From: Cyanobacteria bacterium M_surface_10_m2_119
Lineage (GTDB): Bacteria; Cyanobacteriota; Cyanobacteriia; PCC-6307; Cyanobiaceae
Length of the DNA: 64,000 nucleotides
Reading direction: 5' to 3'
Assembly (NCBI GenBank): GCA_016882525.1
Contig: VGPU01000007.1
Coordinates: 1-64,000 of the forward strand
Shown here one piece after another: positions 13,110 to 21,865 of this stretch. The notes beneath the pieces were generated by a model. The model was not told where the DNA came from and searched no databases. It saw only the letters and a program-made list of their open reading frames with translations. The position numbers were made by a program, and so were the translations under genes. The stretch's first letter is position 1. Every line of letters begins with the position of its first letter.

Positions 13110-13337
13110 TCAGCGCCAGCGACGGGGCCACCAGATCCAGCCGACCAGCTCCAGCACGGCCCAGAGCAACAGAGCTCCCACCACCCAGCCCGGCAGAGCG
13201 CTGAAGGGGCCCCAGGGACGCAACAGCACAACCCCACCGGCCAGGGCAAGCACCCGCAGGGCCCGCAGCCGCTGGCCACTGCCCGGGAGACGGCTGAGCT
13301 CGGGGGGCAGGGCTGGCCAGCGCACAGGGATGAACAC
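13110..13337 (-). CDS. Small hydrophobic hypothetical protein
   Basis: 75 aa ORF MFIPVRWPALPPELSRLPG...VVGALLLWAVLELVGWIWWPRRWR with two hydrophobic segments; fills the gap between glmM and the lytic transglycosylase. Confidence 0.55.
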   Translation of the reverse strand: MFIPVRWPALPPELSRLPGSGQRLRALRVLALAGGVVLLRPWGPFSALPGWVVGALLLWAVLELVGWIWWPRRWR

Positions 13338-13373
13338 CGCTCCGGGTCTCCAGAATGCCGGTCAGTCCCGCCC

Positions 13374-15431
13374 TTGGCACCCTTGCGACGTCTCCCCCTG
13401 CTGCTGGCGCTCGTGTGTGCGGGCAGCGCGGGTGTGCTGCTGCTCGGGCGCCAGCTGCTGGAGCTCCGCCCCGCCCTCACCCCCCGAACCCCGACGGCAG
13501 CCCTCGGCCGCAGCTGGAGGCTCGACCCCGACCCCCTGCGCCGGCGGGAAGCAGCACTGCTGCTGCTGCAGCGGTCCGGTGGCAGCGGCGAATCCGACCC
13601 CCAACGCCAGCGACAGCTGCTGCGCCACCAGGGCTGGGGACGGGATCCCCTCGCCGCGCTGGTGCTCAAGCGCGATGCCCAGGCGGCCGAGCGGCTCGGG
13701 GAGCAGGCCGGCGCCGAGCGCCTCTGGAGCCAGTTGCTGCGTCGCTTCCCGGAGGATCCGGCCAGCGCCGATGCCCTCTACGCTCTGGGCCGCAATCGCC
13801 CCCCCCTGCGCCGGGAGCTGCTGGAGCGCTTTCCAGCCCATCCGGCCGCCCTCGCCGCGGCGGTGGAAGCCGGCAGCGGCGGCGCCCTCCATCTCGCCCG
13901 ATGGGGGGAGCGCTGGCCCGGGGCCGCTGGGGTCATGCGGGAGCGCTGCCTGAGCAACCGCCCGGCGCTCACGGCCGACGAGCGCGACCGGTTGGCGGGC
14001 AGCCTGGCCCGGCTGGGGGAACTGAAGGAGGCCCAGGCCTGCCTGGGCGCGCGCAGCGGCAGCAGCTCCACCGAACTGGCCCTGGCCCGGGATCTGTTGC
14101 GCGACCCCTCCCAGGAAGCAGCGGCGGAAGCCCGCCTGGTGGGGCTGGCCCGGCGACACCCGAGCAGCCCGGAGGCCTTGGAGGCCGTGCGCCTGCTGGG
14201 CGAGGAACGCTCAGCCTCCAGCCTGGCGGCCCTGGCCCAGCTGCCCGCCTCCCTGCAGGCCACGGCACCGGCCCAGGCCCGGCGCGCCCTCGCCTCGGAC
14301 GATCCCCGGGCCTCGCTGGCCGTGCTCCGCCGCTGGCCCGGGGATCCAGCCAGCTGGAGCCTGCAGTGGGAGCAGGCGCGGCGGGCGGCCCTGAGGGGCG
14401 CCTGGGATCAGGTGCTGCTCCTCCTGGGCGAGCCCAGCCTCGCCGGGGCACTGCCGCCGGTGCTGGAGGCGCGCCGCCTGTTCTGGCTGGGCCTGGCGGA
14501 GTGGGAGCTCGGGCGACGCAGCGACGCCCGGCGGCGGTGGGAGCAGCTCCTGCAGGTGCATCCCGGCGGCTACTACGGCTGGCGCGCCGCCGTGCGCCTC
14601 GGACAGGCTGGGGAGTCCAGCCGCGACGGCGGACCAGCCGCGGCCCACGCCGGGCTCGCCGCAACAGCGGAGGCCTCCTGGCACCCGCTGGAGAGCGGAG
14701 AGCCCTCCATCGACCGGCTGTGGCGGCTCGGCCAGCCGCTGGAGGCGTGGGAACACTGGCGCGTGCACACGGGCGGGAGCAACGGGCTCTCCCCCCAGCA
14801 GCTGCTGGTGGAAGGCCGGCTGCGGCGTGGCGTCGGCGACCACTGGATCGGCCTGGGGCAGCTGGAACTCGCGAGCCTGCGCCTGCCACCGGACCAGTGC
14901 CGGCTGGCGCGCGTCCTGGAACGGGAGTTGCACACCCCGGCCTATGCCCAGGAGCTGGAGGAGGCGAGCCGGCAAGAGGGTGTGCACGCCAGCCTGCTGG
15001 CGGCCGTGGCCAAACAGGAATCCCGGTTCAGCCCCAGCGTGCGCTCCCCGGTGGGGGCCGTGGGACTTCTGCAGCTGATGCCGGCCACGGCGGCGGAAGT
15101 GGCCGGGGAGCCGTTAAGCGGCAGCCAACTGGAGGAGCCCAGCCGCAACGCCACCCTGGGGGCCCGCTACCTGGGCCAGCTGCTGGCCCGGTGGCAGGGC
15201 GACCCCCTGCTGGCCGTGGCCAGCTACAACGCCGGCCCAGGGGCGGTGGCTGGCTGGATTGATGCCCGCCTGCAGCAACAGCCGGAGCTCTGGGTGGAGG
15301 CGATCCCCTACCCGGAGACACGCCTCTATGTGAAGAAGGTGCTGGGCAACCGCTGGAGCATGGGCGCGGCGCGGCCGCCGGGCTACCGGGAGTTCAGCGC
15401 ACCAGCAGTCTCCCCACCACAGCCCCGCTGA
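13374..15431 (+). CDS. Soluble lytic murein transglycosylase-like protein
   Basis: Signal/TM-like N-terminus, long Ala/Leu-rich helical region, then AVAKQESRFSPSVRSPVGAVGLLQLMPATA...GARYLGQLL...AVASYNAGPGAVAGW (SLT). TTG start inferred. Confidence 0.9.
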   Translation: MAPLRRLPLLLALVCAGSAGVLLLGRQLLELRPALTPRTPTAALGRSWRLDPDPLRRREAALLLLQRSGGSGESDPQRQRQLLRHQGWGRDPLAALVLKRDAQAAERLGEQAGAERLWSQLLRRFPEDPASADALYALGRNRPPLRRELLERFPAHPAALAAAVEAGSGGALHLARWGERWPGAAGVMRERCLSNRPALTADERDRLAGSLARLGELKEAQACLGARSGSSSTELALARDLLRDPSQEAAAEARLVGLARRHPSSPEALEAVRLLGEERSASSLAALAQLPASLQATAPAQARRALASDDPRASLAVLRRWPGDPASWSLQWEQARRAALRGAWDQVLLLLGEPSLAGALPPVLEARRLFWLGLAEWELGRRSDARRRWEQLLQVHPGGYYGWRAAVRLGQAGESSRDGGPAAAHAGLAATAEASWHPLESGEPSIDRLWRLGQPLEAWEHWRVHTGGSNGLSPQQLLVEGRLRRGVGDHWIGLGQLELASLRLPPDQCRLARVLERELHTPAYAQELEEASRQEGVHASLLAAVAKQESRFSPSVRSPVGAVGLLQLMPATAAEVAGEPLSGSQLEEPSRNATLGARYLGQLLARWQGDPLLAVASYNAGPGAVAGWIDARLQQQPELWVEAIPYPETRLYVKKVLGNRWSMGAARPPGYREFSAPAVSPPQPR

Positions 15432-15840
15432 GCACCAGCGCCGTGAGCGAACCGGAGAGCACCAGGGGTGGGGGCGCCACGCGCACCCGGGCCAGGTCGA
15501 GGCGCGCCAGCAGGACGGCACAGGCCAGGATCAACACATTGGCCAGCACCTTGAGGTGCAGGAGATAGAGACCGCCGATCGTCACCACCAGCAGGGTGAT
15601 CACCAGGCTCATCACCCGGCTAGCCGCCATCACGCTGGACACCCGTTGCAGCAGCAGATCGGGCATCGTGCAGATCAGCACGACCAGAACGGCCTGCAGG
15701 CACTCCAGCACCCACTCCAGCGAGAGCTGGGTGGAGGAGGTGCTCCAGTGCATGCCCTCGTAGATAGCGATCAGCACCAGCAACAGCAGCAGGGGCGCCC
15801 GCAGCGGCAGCACCAGCAGTCGCAGGAGGGCGGAGATCAC
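15394..15840 (-). CDS. Hypothetical membrane protein
   Basis: GTG start overlaps the stop of the ferredoxin gene; VISALLRLLVLPLRAPLLLLLVLIAIYEGMHW..., about four hydrophobic segments. Confidence 0.7.
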   Translation of the reverse strand: MISALLRLLVLPLRAPLLLLLVLIAIYEGMHWSTSSTQLSLEWVLECLQAVLVVLICTMPDLLLQRVSSVMAASRVMSLVITLLVVTIGGLYLLHLKVLANVLILACAVLLARLDLARVRVAPPPLVLSGSLTALVLSGAVVGRLLVR

Positions 15841-16253
15841 TGGTTGGGATCGAGCACCAGGGCAATGGCGGCGAGCGGACAGCTGGGGATGCACTGCTCG
15901 CAGACCAGACAGCGTTGCGCATCAAAGGCCAACTGCCAAGCCGGTGCCGAGCAGCTGAGGGCCCCACTGGGGCAGACGCTGGTGCAGATGCCGCAGTCGA
16001 CGCACCGCTCCCGGTCGATGACGATCTGGCCCGGGGCCCTGTTCAGGGCGAGGCCCTGGGCCTCGAGCCAGGCTTCGGCAGCCTCCAGCTCATCGATGTC
16101 ACCGGAGAGCTCCACCACCATCGTGCCGCTCTGATTGGGCGCGATCTGGGCGCGCAGGATCTTGGCGGCGATGTCGAAATCGACCGCCAGGCGATAGGTG
16201 ATCGGCAGATGCACCGCATCACGGGGGAAATGGAGGGTGAGACGACGTTTCAT
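15837..16253 (-). CDS. NIL domain + 4Fe-4S ferredoxin protein
   Basis: MKRRLTLHFPRDAVHLPITYRLAVDFDIAAKILRAQIAPNQSGTMVVELSGD (NIL) then CVDCGICTSVCPSGAL and CLVCEQCIPSCPLAAI. Confidence 0.9.
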   Translation of the reverse strand: MKRRLTLHFPRDAVHLPITYRLAVDFDIAAKILRAQIAPNQSGTMVVELSGDIDELEAAEAWLEAQGLALNRAPGQIVIDRERCVDCGICTSVCPSGALSCSAPAWQLAFDAQRCLVCEQCIPSCPLAAIALVLDPNQ

Positions 16254-16328
16254 GGCACCGACTCCTCTCCAGGCTCACGCAGCGCTGGCAGAGTGCCCAC
16301 AGACTGGGCCATCCCACCCCGTTCGACC

Positions 16329-16874
16329 ATGAGCAGCCCCGCCCCAGCGGCCGGACCCGGACAGCGCGAGCGGTTGATCCTGCTGGTGATCGCCACCGTG
16401 CTGGCAGCAACGGTGCTGTGGCTGCGCGGGGGCCTCCAACCCCAGGCGCCCCTGGAAGCCCTGGCCCGACGTTCCCCCGATCTCCACGTGGCCCTGGGCA
16501 ATGGCCATCCGACGATTCTGGAGTTCTACGCCGACTGGTGTGAGGCCTGCCGCAGCATGGCCCCGGCCATGGACTCGGTGGAAAGCAGTTACCGCCAGCA
16601 GCTCAACGTGGTGTTGCTCAATGTCGACAATCCCCGCTGGCAGCCGGAGGTGGAGCGCTACGCGGTGAACGGCATCCCCCAGCTTGAGCTGTTCGACCGC
16701 ACCGGCACCGCCATCGGCCGTTCCATCGGCGCCCGCAGCGCCACAGAGCTGGAGAGCCTGGCGCGCGCCCTGGTGAACAACGAGCCCCTGCCGGCCCTGG
16801 CGGGGGTGGGGGCCACCAGCAATCTGGCCCTGGCCCCCGTCATCCCCGCCGCCGGTCCCCGCAGCCACGGCTGA
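16329..16874 (+). CDS. txlA: Membrane-anchored thioredoxin-like protein (TxlA/HCF164-like)
   Basis: N-terminal TM; ILEFYADWCEACRSMAPAM, VLLNVDNPRWQPEVERYAVNGIPQLELFDRTG. Confidence 0.8.
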   Translation: MSSPAPAAGPGQRERLILLVIATVLAATVLWLRGGLQPQAPLEALARRSPDLHVALGNGHPTILEFYADWCEACRSMAPAMDSVESSYRQQLNVVLLNVDNPRWQPEVERYAVNGIPQLELFDRTGTAIGRSIGARSATELESLARALVNNEPLPALAGVGATSNLALAPVIPAAGPRSHG

Positions 16875-16930
16875 GGACCGGCCACCCCACCGGGACCGAT
16901 CCCTGCACCGCCCACCCCCGACACACCCCC

Positions 16931-17656
16931 ATGGATCCCCGCTTCCGGGTCACCTGCATCAGCGCCACTCCCCATCCCCAGCAGTGCATCTATGCCGCGA
17001 TGCACCAGGACTACAGCGAGGGCTTTGTGGCCGGCGATCCAGCCAGCTGGCCCGATGAGATCCGGGCCGGTGAGCTGTGCGTCAAGCACCTGCTCGCCGG
17101 GGAGCGCGGCCATTACGGCCCCCTGGAACATCCGAGCATCACCCTGAACGTGGGCTGGTTCCCCCACTCGGTGATGCAGCAGGCCCGCACCCACCGGGTG
17201 GGCGTGAGCTTCGACGTGCAGTCGATGCGCTACACGGGCGATCGCATCCGCCGGGCCGCCAATGGGGAGCTGGAGCTGGAGGAGGTGTTCTACCTGCGGC
17301 CGGTGGGGAACTACAGCGACCGCCAGGGCAAGAAATACACCTACAGCGCCGAGCAACGGCAGCTCGACCTCGATCTCTGCCGCACCGCGGCCAACCGGTA
17401 CCGCGACCTGCTGGATGCCGGCTATGCCGAGGAGCATGCCCGCGGCATCCTGCCCTTCGACTACCGGCAGCACTTCGTGGTGAGCTTTTCGCTGCGGGCC
17501 TTCCTGCACTTCCTCGACCTGCGGGCCAAACTCGACGCCCAGGAGGAGATCCGGGCGCTCTGCGACCTGATGTGGCCCCACCTGCAGAGCTGGACTCCCC
17601 AGGTCGCCGCCTGGTACGAAAAGAGCCGGCTGCACCGGGCCCGGCTCGCCCCCTAG
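16931..17656 (+). CDS. thyX: Flavin-dependent thymidylate synthase
   Basis: LLAGERGHYGPLEHPSITLNV, QQARTHRVGVSFDVQSMRYTG, LPFDYRQHFVVSFSLRAFLHFLDLR. Confidence 0.9.
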   Translation: MDPRFRVTCISATPHPQQCIYAAMHQDYSEGFVAGDPASWPDEIRAGELCVKHLLAGERGHYGPLEHPSITLNVGWFPHSVMQQARTHRVGVSFDVQSMRYTGDRIRRAANGELELEEVFYLRPVGNYSDRQGKKYTYSAEQRQLDLDLCRTAANRYRDLLDAGYAEEHARGILPFDYRQHFVVSFSLRAFLHFLDLRAKLDAQEEIRALCDLMWPHLQSWTPQVAAWYEKSRLHRARLAP

Positions 17657-17658
17657 GC

Positions 17659-18252
17659 CTACACCCGGGCGAGGGTGACCCGCTCGGGTTGATGCTGATA
17701 CTTGCCAGCCCGGTCCTGGTAGGTGGTGTCGCAGGGATCTCCCTCGAAGAACAGGAGCTGGCAGATCCCCTCCTCGGCGTAGATGCGGCAGTCAGCCCCG
17801 GAGGAATTGCTGAACTCCAGGGTGAGATGCCCCTCCCAGCTCGCCTCCGCCGGTGTCGTGTTCACGATGATGCCCAGGCGGGCATAGGTGCTCTTGCCCA
17901 GGCAGATCACGGTGATGTTCGACGGCACCCGCATGCGCTCGAGGGCGACCCCCAGGCCATAGGAGTGGGCCGGGAGGATGAAATAGCGGCCGTCCTCGTC
18001 TTCGTGAAGGGGGGCGGGTTCCAGGTTGGCGGGATTGAACCGCTTGGGGTTCATCACCGTGCCGGGAACGTGGCGGAAAATCAGGAACTCCTGGGCCGAG
18101 AGGCGCAGGTCATAGCCGTAGGAGGAGCAGCCGTAGCTGAGCACAGGCCTGGCCGCCGCATCCGGATCGAGATGGCGCACCAGGCGCTCCTGGAAGGGAT
18201 CGAGCATGCCGGCGGCAGCCTGCTCCTTGATCCAGCGGTCGTTCTTGAGCAT
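17659..18252 (-). CDS. dcd: dCTP deaminase
   Basis: SYGCSSYGYDLRLS, GKSTYARLGIIVNTTPAEASWEGHLTLEFSN, GICQLLFFEGD. Confidence 0.93.
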   Translation of the reverse strand: MLKNDRWIKEQAAAGMLDPFQERLVRHLDPDAAARPVLSYGCSSYGYDLRLSAQEFLIFRHVPGTVMNPKRFNPANLEPAPLHEDEDGRYFILPAHSYGLGVALERMRVPSNITVICLGKSTYARLGIIVNTTPAEASWEGHLTLEFSNSSGADCRIYAEEGICQLLFFEGDPCDTTYQDRAGKYQHQPERVTLARV

Positions 18253-18263
18253 CGGCAGACGGC

Positions 18264-18869
18264 CTAGAGGCCGCGACGGAGCTGGGTGACCTGATCGGCC
18301 ATCGCCATCAGTTCCGGCCCCATGGCCGGCCCGGTCAGGATGACATCCATCTGGGCCGGGCGCTGCTGGAGCACGTCCACCACCTCGGCCCGATCCAGAT
18401 AGCCGAGCTCCACGGCCAGGCCAAGCTCATCGAGCACCATCAGATCCACGCCGGCGTCGAGGAGCAGTTCACGGCTGAAGGCCCAGACCTCGCGCACGGC
18501 GGCGCGCACCTCGGGATCGTGCTCCGTGGCGGGCTCCGCCAGACAGGCGGGCACGGCAGGCCTCAGCCAGCGCAGCCGACCACAGAGCCACGGGCTCGCC
18601 GCCACGCCCTGGTCGACGCCGCCCTTGAGGAACTGACAGACCAGCACCTGACTGCCCAGGCCCGCCGTGCGCAGGGCCTGACTGAGCACGGTGCCGAAGC
18701 TGCCCCGGAAGGGGGCGGTGTGCACCTGCAGCAGCCCCTCAGGCTGGGGCACCAGGCGCAGGTGACTGGGCGGGGGCGGGGGTGACGGCCGATGGGGCAC
18801 ACCATGACGCGGGCCGGCGGCACCCATGCCGAGGGGCAGGCTGGCGGTCATGGAGGCCTGGCGACACAT
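18264..18869 (-). CDS. CobO/BtuR-like P-loop-fold protein with degenerate Walker A
   Basis: SFGTVLSQALRTAGLGSQVLVCQFLKGG, VDLMVLDELGLAVELGYLDRAEVVDVLQQRPAQMDVILTGPAMGPELMAMADQVTQLR resembles CobO, but GxxxxGKT is absent. Confidence 0.8.
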   Translation of the reverse strand: MCRQASMTASLPLGMGAAGPRHGVPHRPSPPPPPSHLRLVPQPEGLLQVHTAPFRGSFGTVLSQALRTAGLGSQVLVCQFLKGGVDQGVAASPWLCGRLRWLRPAVPACLAEPATEHDPEVRAAVREVWAFSRELLLDAGVDLMVLDELGLAVELGYLDRAEVVDVLQQRPAQMDVILTGPAMGPELMAMADQVTQLRRGL

Positions 18870-19085
18870 GGCTGAATGTAGCGGCCGCAGACCGAACCAC
18901 AACCAGCTCCACACCATCCCTAGTGGATACAGGCGTACTGGCGTCCGCCACGGCGTCGATCGGCGGTCGGCTGCCGAGACACCGCAGGGTGGGCCGCGCC
19001 CTGCTGCTGCAGAGCAAAGGGTGTGCATTGCTACAGGGGCCGCCCCCGGCGATCCTTAGGGTCCCGCCATCTGCCAGCCCCCTCC

Positions 19086-19826
19086 ATGGTCGGCGCCACG
19101 CGCGGATTCAGCCGCACTGCCAGCACGCCCAGCACGGGGGCTCCCGGCGCCGTCACGGGCATCGGCACGGCCAGCCAGGGCACCCAGACCCTGATCGAAG
19201 TGATCCGCGGCCTCATCGGCAGCAGCGTGGAGACCATCGAACGCGGCAAGACCATCTTCTTCCCGGGCGATCCGGCCGAGAGGGTGTATCTGCTGCGCCG
19301 GGGAGCGGTACGGCTGTCGCGGGTCTACGAGAGTGGTGAGGAAATCACCGTGGCCCTGCTGCGGGAAAACAGCCTGTTCGGGGTGCTGTCCCTGCTCACC
19401 GGTCAGCGTTCTGATCGCTTCTACCACGCCATCGCCTTCACCCGGGTGGAGCTGATCACCGCCCCCGCCACCTCGGTGCGCAAGGCGATCGAGCAGGACG
19501 CCTGCGTCGGTCTGCTGCTGCTGCAGGGGCTCTCGTCCCGGATCCTGCAGACCGAGACGATGATCGAGACGCTCACCCACCGGGACATGAGCTCGCGACT
19601 GGTGAGTTTCCTGCTGGTGCTCTGCCGCGACTTCGGCGTGCCCGGCAACGAAGGCATCACCATCGATCTGCGCCTCTCCCACCAGGCGATTGCCGAGGCC
19701 ATCGGCTCCACCCGGGTGACGATCACCCGCCTGCTCGGGGATCTACGCCAGGAGGGCCTGCTGCAGATCGATCGCAAGAAGATCACGGTGTTCGACCCGA
19801 TTGCCCTGGCCAAGCGGTTCAGCTAG
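19086..19826 (+). CDS. ntcA: Global nitrogen regulator NtcA (CRP family)
   Basis: [56 protein letters not shown] ... [25 protein letters not shown] (HTH). Confidence 0.95.
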   Translation: MVGATRGFSRTASTPSTGAPGAVTGIGTASQGTQTLIEVIRGLIGSSVETIERGKTIFFPGDPAERVYLLRRGAVRLSRVYESGEEITVALLRENSLFGVLSLLTGQRSDRFYHAIAFTRVELITAPATSVRKAIEQDACVGLLLLQGLSSRILQTETMIETLTHRDMSSRLVSFLLVLCRDFGVPGNEGITIDLRLSHQAIAEAIGSTRVTITRLLGDLRQEGLLQIDRKKITVFDPIALAKRFS

Positions 19827-19916
19827 GGCGTCGGCCGAGACGAAGCGGGGGGCGCAGGAGCCGAGGAGTCAGATTCCCGCCCGGCCGGGGGATACTGAGC
19901 CGAACCGCGCAGAGCC

Positions 19917-21128
19917 GTGTCGGGCTGGCTGCTGATCCTGGCGCTGCTGATCCTGGGTGGGGTGCTCTCCACCCTGGGCGACCGTCTCGGCAGCCTGGTG
20001 GGAAAAGCGCGCCTGAGCCTGTTCAACCTGCGCCCCCGGCACACGGCCGTGGTGATCACGGTGCTCACGGGGAGCCTGATCAGCGCCATCTCCCTGGGCT
20101 TGATGCTGCTGGTGAGCGAGCGCCTGCGCACCGGCCTGTTCGAACTGGATCGGCTCGAAGAGCGGCTCCAGCGCAGCCGCCAGCAACTGGCCACGAGCAA
20201 GGCCCAGCTGCAGTCGAGTCAGGCGGAGGTCGCCCGGGCCCAGACGGGCCAGCAGCGCATTCAGAAGGAATTGGCCCAGGTCGAGCGCCAGGCCGCCACC
20301 CTGCGCCGTGAGCTGGCGCCACTCCAGGCCGAACGCAGCCGTTTGCTGGCGGAACGCGAGCGACTCAGCCGCGAGGTGGGACGACGGGATGCGGAAATCC
20401 GGCGCACCGAGAGCCAGCTGGCCGCCCTGGGCCAGCGGATTGAAGCCGGAGCGCAGGAACTGCAGGACCTGGAGGCCAACCTGATCGCCCTGCGCCGCGG
20501 CAATGTGGTGCTCACCAGCGGCCAGGCCCTGGCCAGCGCCAAGGTGAAGCTGGAGCGTCCCAGCCAGGCCAGGGAGGTGATCACGGCCCTGCTGCAGCAG
20601 GCCAACCTGAACGCCTTCCGGCGGGTGTTACCGGGGGAACCCCCCAAACGCCAGATCCTCCTGGTGCCCACCAGCGACATCAACAAGCTGGAGGAGATGC
20701 TCAGCCGCCCCGGCAGCTGGGTGGTGAGCATCCGCTCCGCTGCCAACGTCCTGCGCGGAGAGCAGCAGGTGCTGGCCTTCCCCGATCTGCGGCCCAATCG
20801 CCAGGTGGTGAAGGCCGGTGACGTGCTGGCCAGCACGACTCTGGAGGGGGATCTGCGCAATGCCGACCAGATCGGCCGCCGCCTCAACCTGCTCCTGGCT
20901 GCTGCCTACGCCCGCGCCCAGCGCCATGGGACCCTGGTCGACGGCCTTCAGTTCGATGCGGCCCGCTTCAACCAGCTCACCCAGAGCCTGGCCGAGCGGC
21001 CCAGTGGCCAGGTGGTGCAGCTGGAGGCCGTGGCGCTCAGCGATGCCGACACCCCTGATCCCATCGCCGTGGAGCTGCGACTGACAGGCAACGGCAGCGA
21101 TGGGCCCCGCCTACCGCGCCGGCCGTGA
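19917..21128 (+). CDS. DUF3084 domain protein (TM + coiled coil)
   Basis: SGWLLILALLILGGVLSTLGDRLGSLVGKARLSLFNLRPRHTAVVITVLTGSLISA followed by a long Gln/Arg coiled coil. Confidence 0.88.
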   Translation: MSGWLLILALLILGGVLSTLGDRLGSLVGKARLSLFNLRPRHTAVVITVLTGSLISAISLGLMLLVSERLRTGLFELDRLEERLQRSRQQLATSKAQLQSSQAEVARAQTGQQRIQKELAQVERQAATLRRELAPLQAERSRLLAERERLSREVGRRDAEIRRTESQLAALGQRIEAGAQELQDLEANLIALRRGNVVLTSGQALASAKVKLERPSQAREVITALLQQANLNAFRRVLPGEPPKRQILLVPTSDINKLEEMLSRPGSWVVSIRSAANVLRGEQQVLAFPDLRPNRQVVKAGDVLASTTLEGDLRNADQIGRRLNLLLAAAYARAQRHGTLVDGLQFDAARFNQLTQSLAERPSGQVVQLEAVALSDADTPDPIAVELRLTGNGSDGPRLPRRP

Positions 21129-21607
21129 TCAACGGTGTGGCCAGCCAGGCCGTCGGGGACAGCCGGGAACCGGGCGCAGGACTGGCCGGGCTCGACCCCG
21201 GCCGGAGCAAGTGCGGCCTGGTGCTGGCAGACCGCAGCGGCTCCCGCGTGCTGGCCGCGGCCATTCTCCCGCCCCAGGCCAGCGAGATCCTGCTGCGGCG
21301 CTGGAGCGATCAGGGCCTGCAGGGGGTGATTCTGGGGTCGGGAACGGGCAGTGCGCCCTGGCAGACCAGGCTGGCGGATCTGGGCAGCCCGGTGTGCACC
21401 GTGGAGGAGTGGGGCACAACCCTGGCTGCACGGGATCGCTACTGGCAACTGGAAGGGAGCCGCAGCTGGCGGCGCTGGCTGCCGGCCGGCCTGCGGCTGC
21501 CCCCGCGCGACCTCGATGACGTGGTTGCCCAGCTCTTGCTGGAGCGCCACCTGGGACACACCCTCCAGCGGGATCGCCAGTTGCCGTTGTGGCGGGAGCT
21601 GCCCTAG
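21125..21607 (+). CDS. RNase H-fold / resolvase-like protein (YqgF-like)
   Basis: GLAGLDPGRSKCGLVLADRSG, VILGSGTGSAPWQTRLADLG, CTVEEWGTTLAARDRYW, LDDVVAQLLLE; GTG overlaps upstream stop. Confidence 0.7.
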   Translation: MINGVASQAVGDSREPGAGLAGLDPGRSKCGLVLADRSGSRVLAAAILPPQASEILLRRWSDQGLQGVILGSGTGSAPWQTRLADLGSPVCTVEEWGTTLAARDRYWQLEGSRSWRRWLPAGLRLPPRDLDDVVAQLLLERHLGHTLQRDRQLPLWRELP

Positions 21608-21861
21608 AAGCGGGCCCGCACGGTGAAGGCGTAATCCCCGCCGGGCTCCAGCTGGTAATCCATGCGCAGGAGGAACCGCAGCAGGGCGTCCTGGATGAGG
21701 GCCCTCCCCAGGGAAGGCTCCACGCACAGCTCTCCCCGGTCAAAGGCCCAGCGGAAGGTCCAGTGGAAGGAGCCCGCCGTCACCTCCCCTTCGAGCACGC
21801 GCTGGCTGAAGCTCTGGTGGAGCACCCGCAGGCGCGCGGTCGTCGCAGGCAGCCGGGCCAT
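21604..21861 (-). CDS. DUF3146-like protein
   Basis: MARLPATTARLRVLHQSFSQRVLEGEVTAGSFHWTFRWAFDRGELCVEPSLGRALIQDALLRFLLRMDYQLEPGGDYAFTVRARF; cyanobacterial family. Confidence 0.75.
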   Translation of the reverse strand: MARLPATTARLRVLHQSFSQRVLEGEVTAGSFHWTFRWAFDRGELCVEPSLGRALIQDALLRFLLRMDYQLEPGGDYAFTVRARF

Positions 21862-21865
21862 CGGC

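Noticed and set aside
11656-13953. 765 aa plus-strand ORF opposite glmM
   Set aside because: Shadow of glmM; biased composition, no domain.
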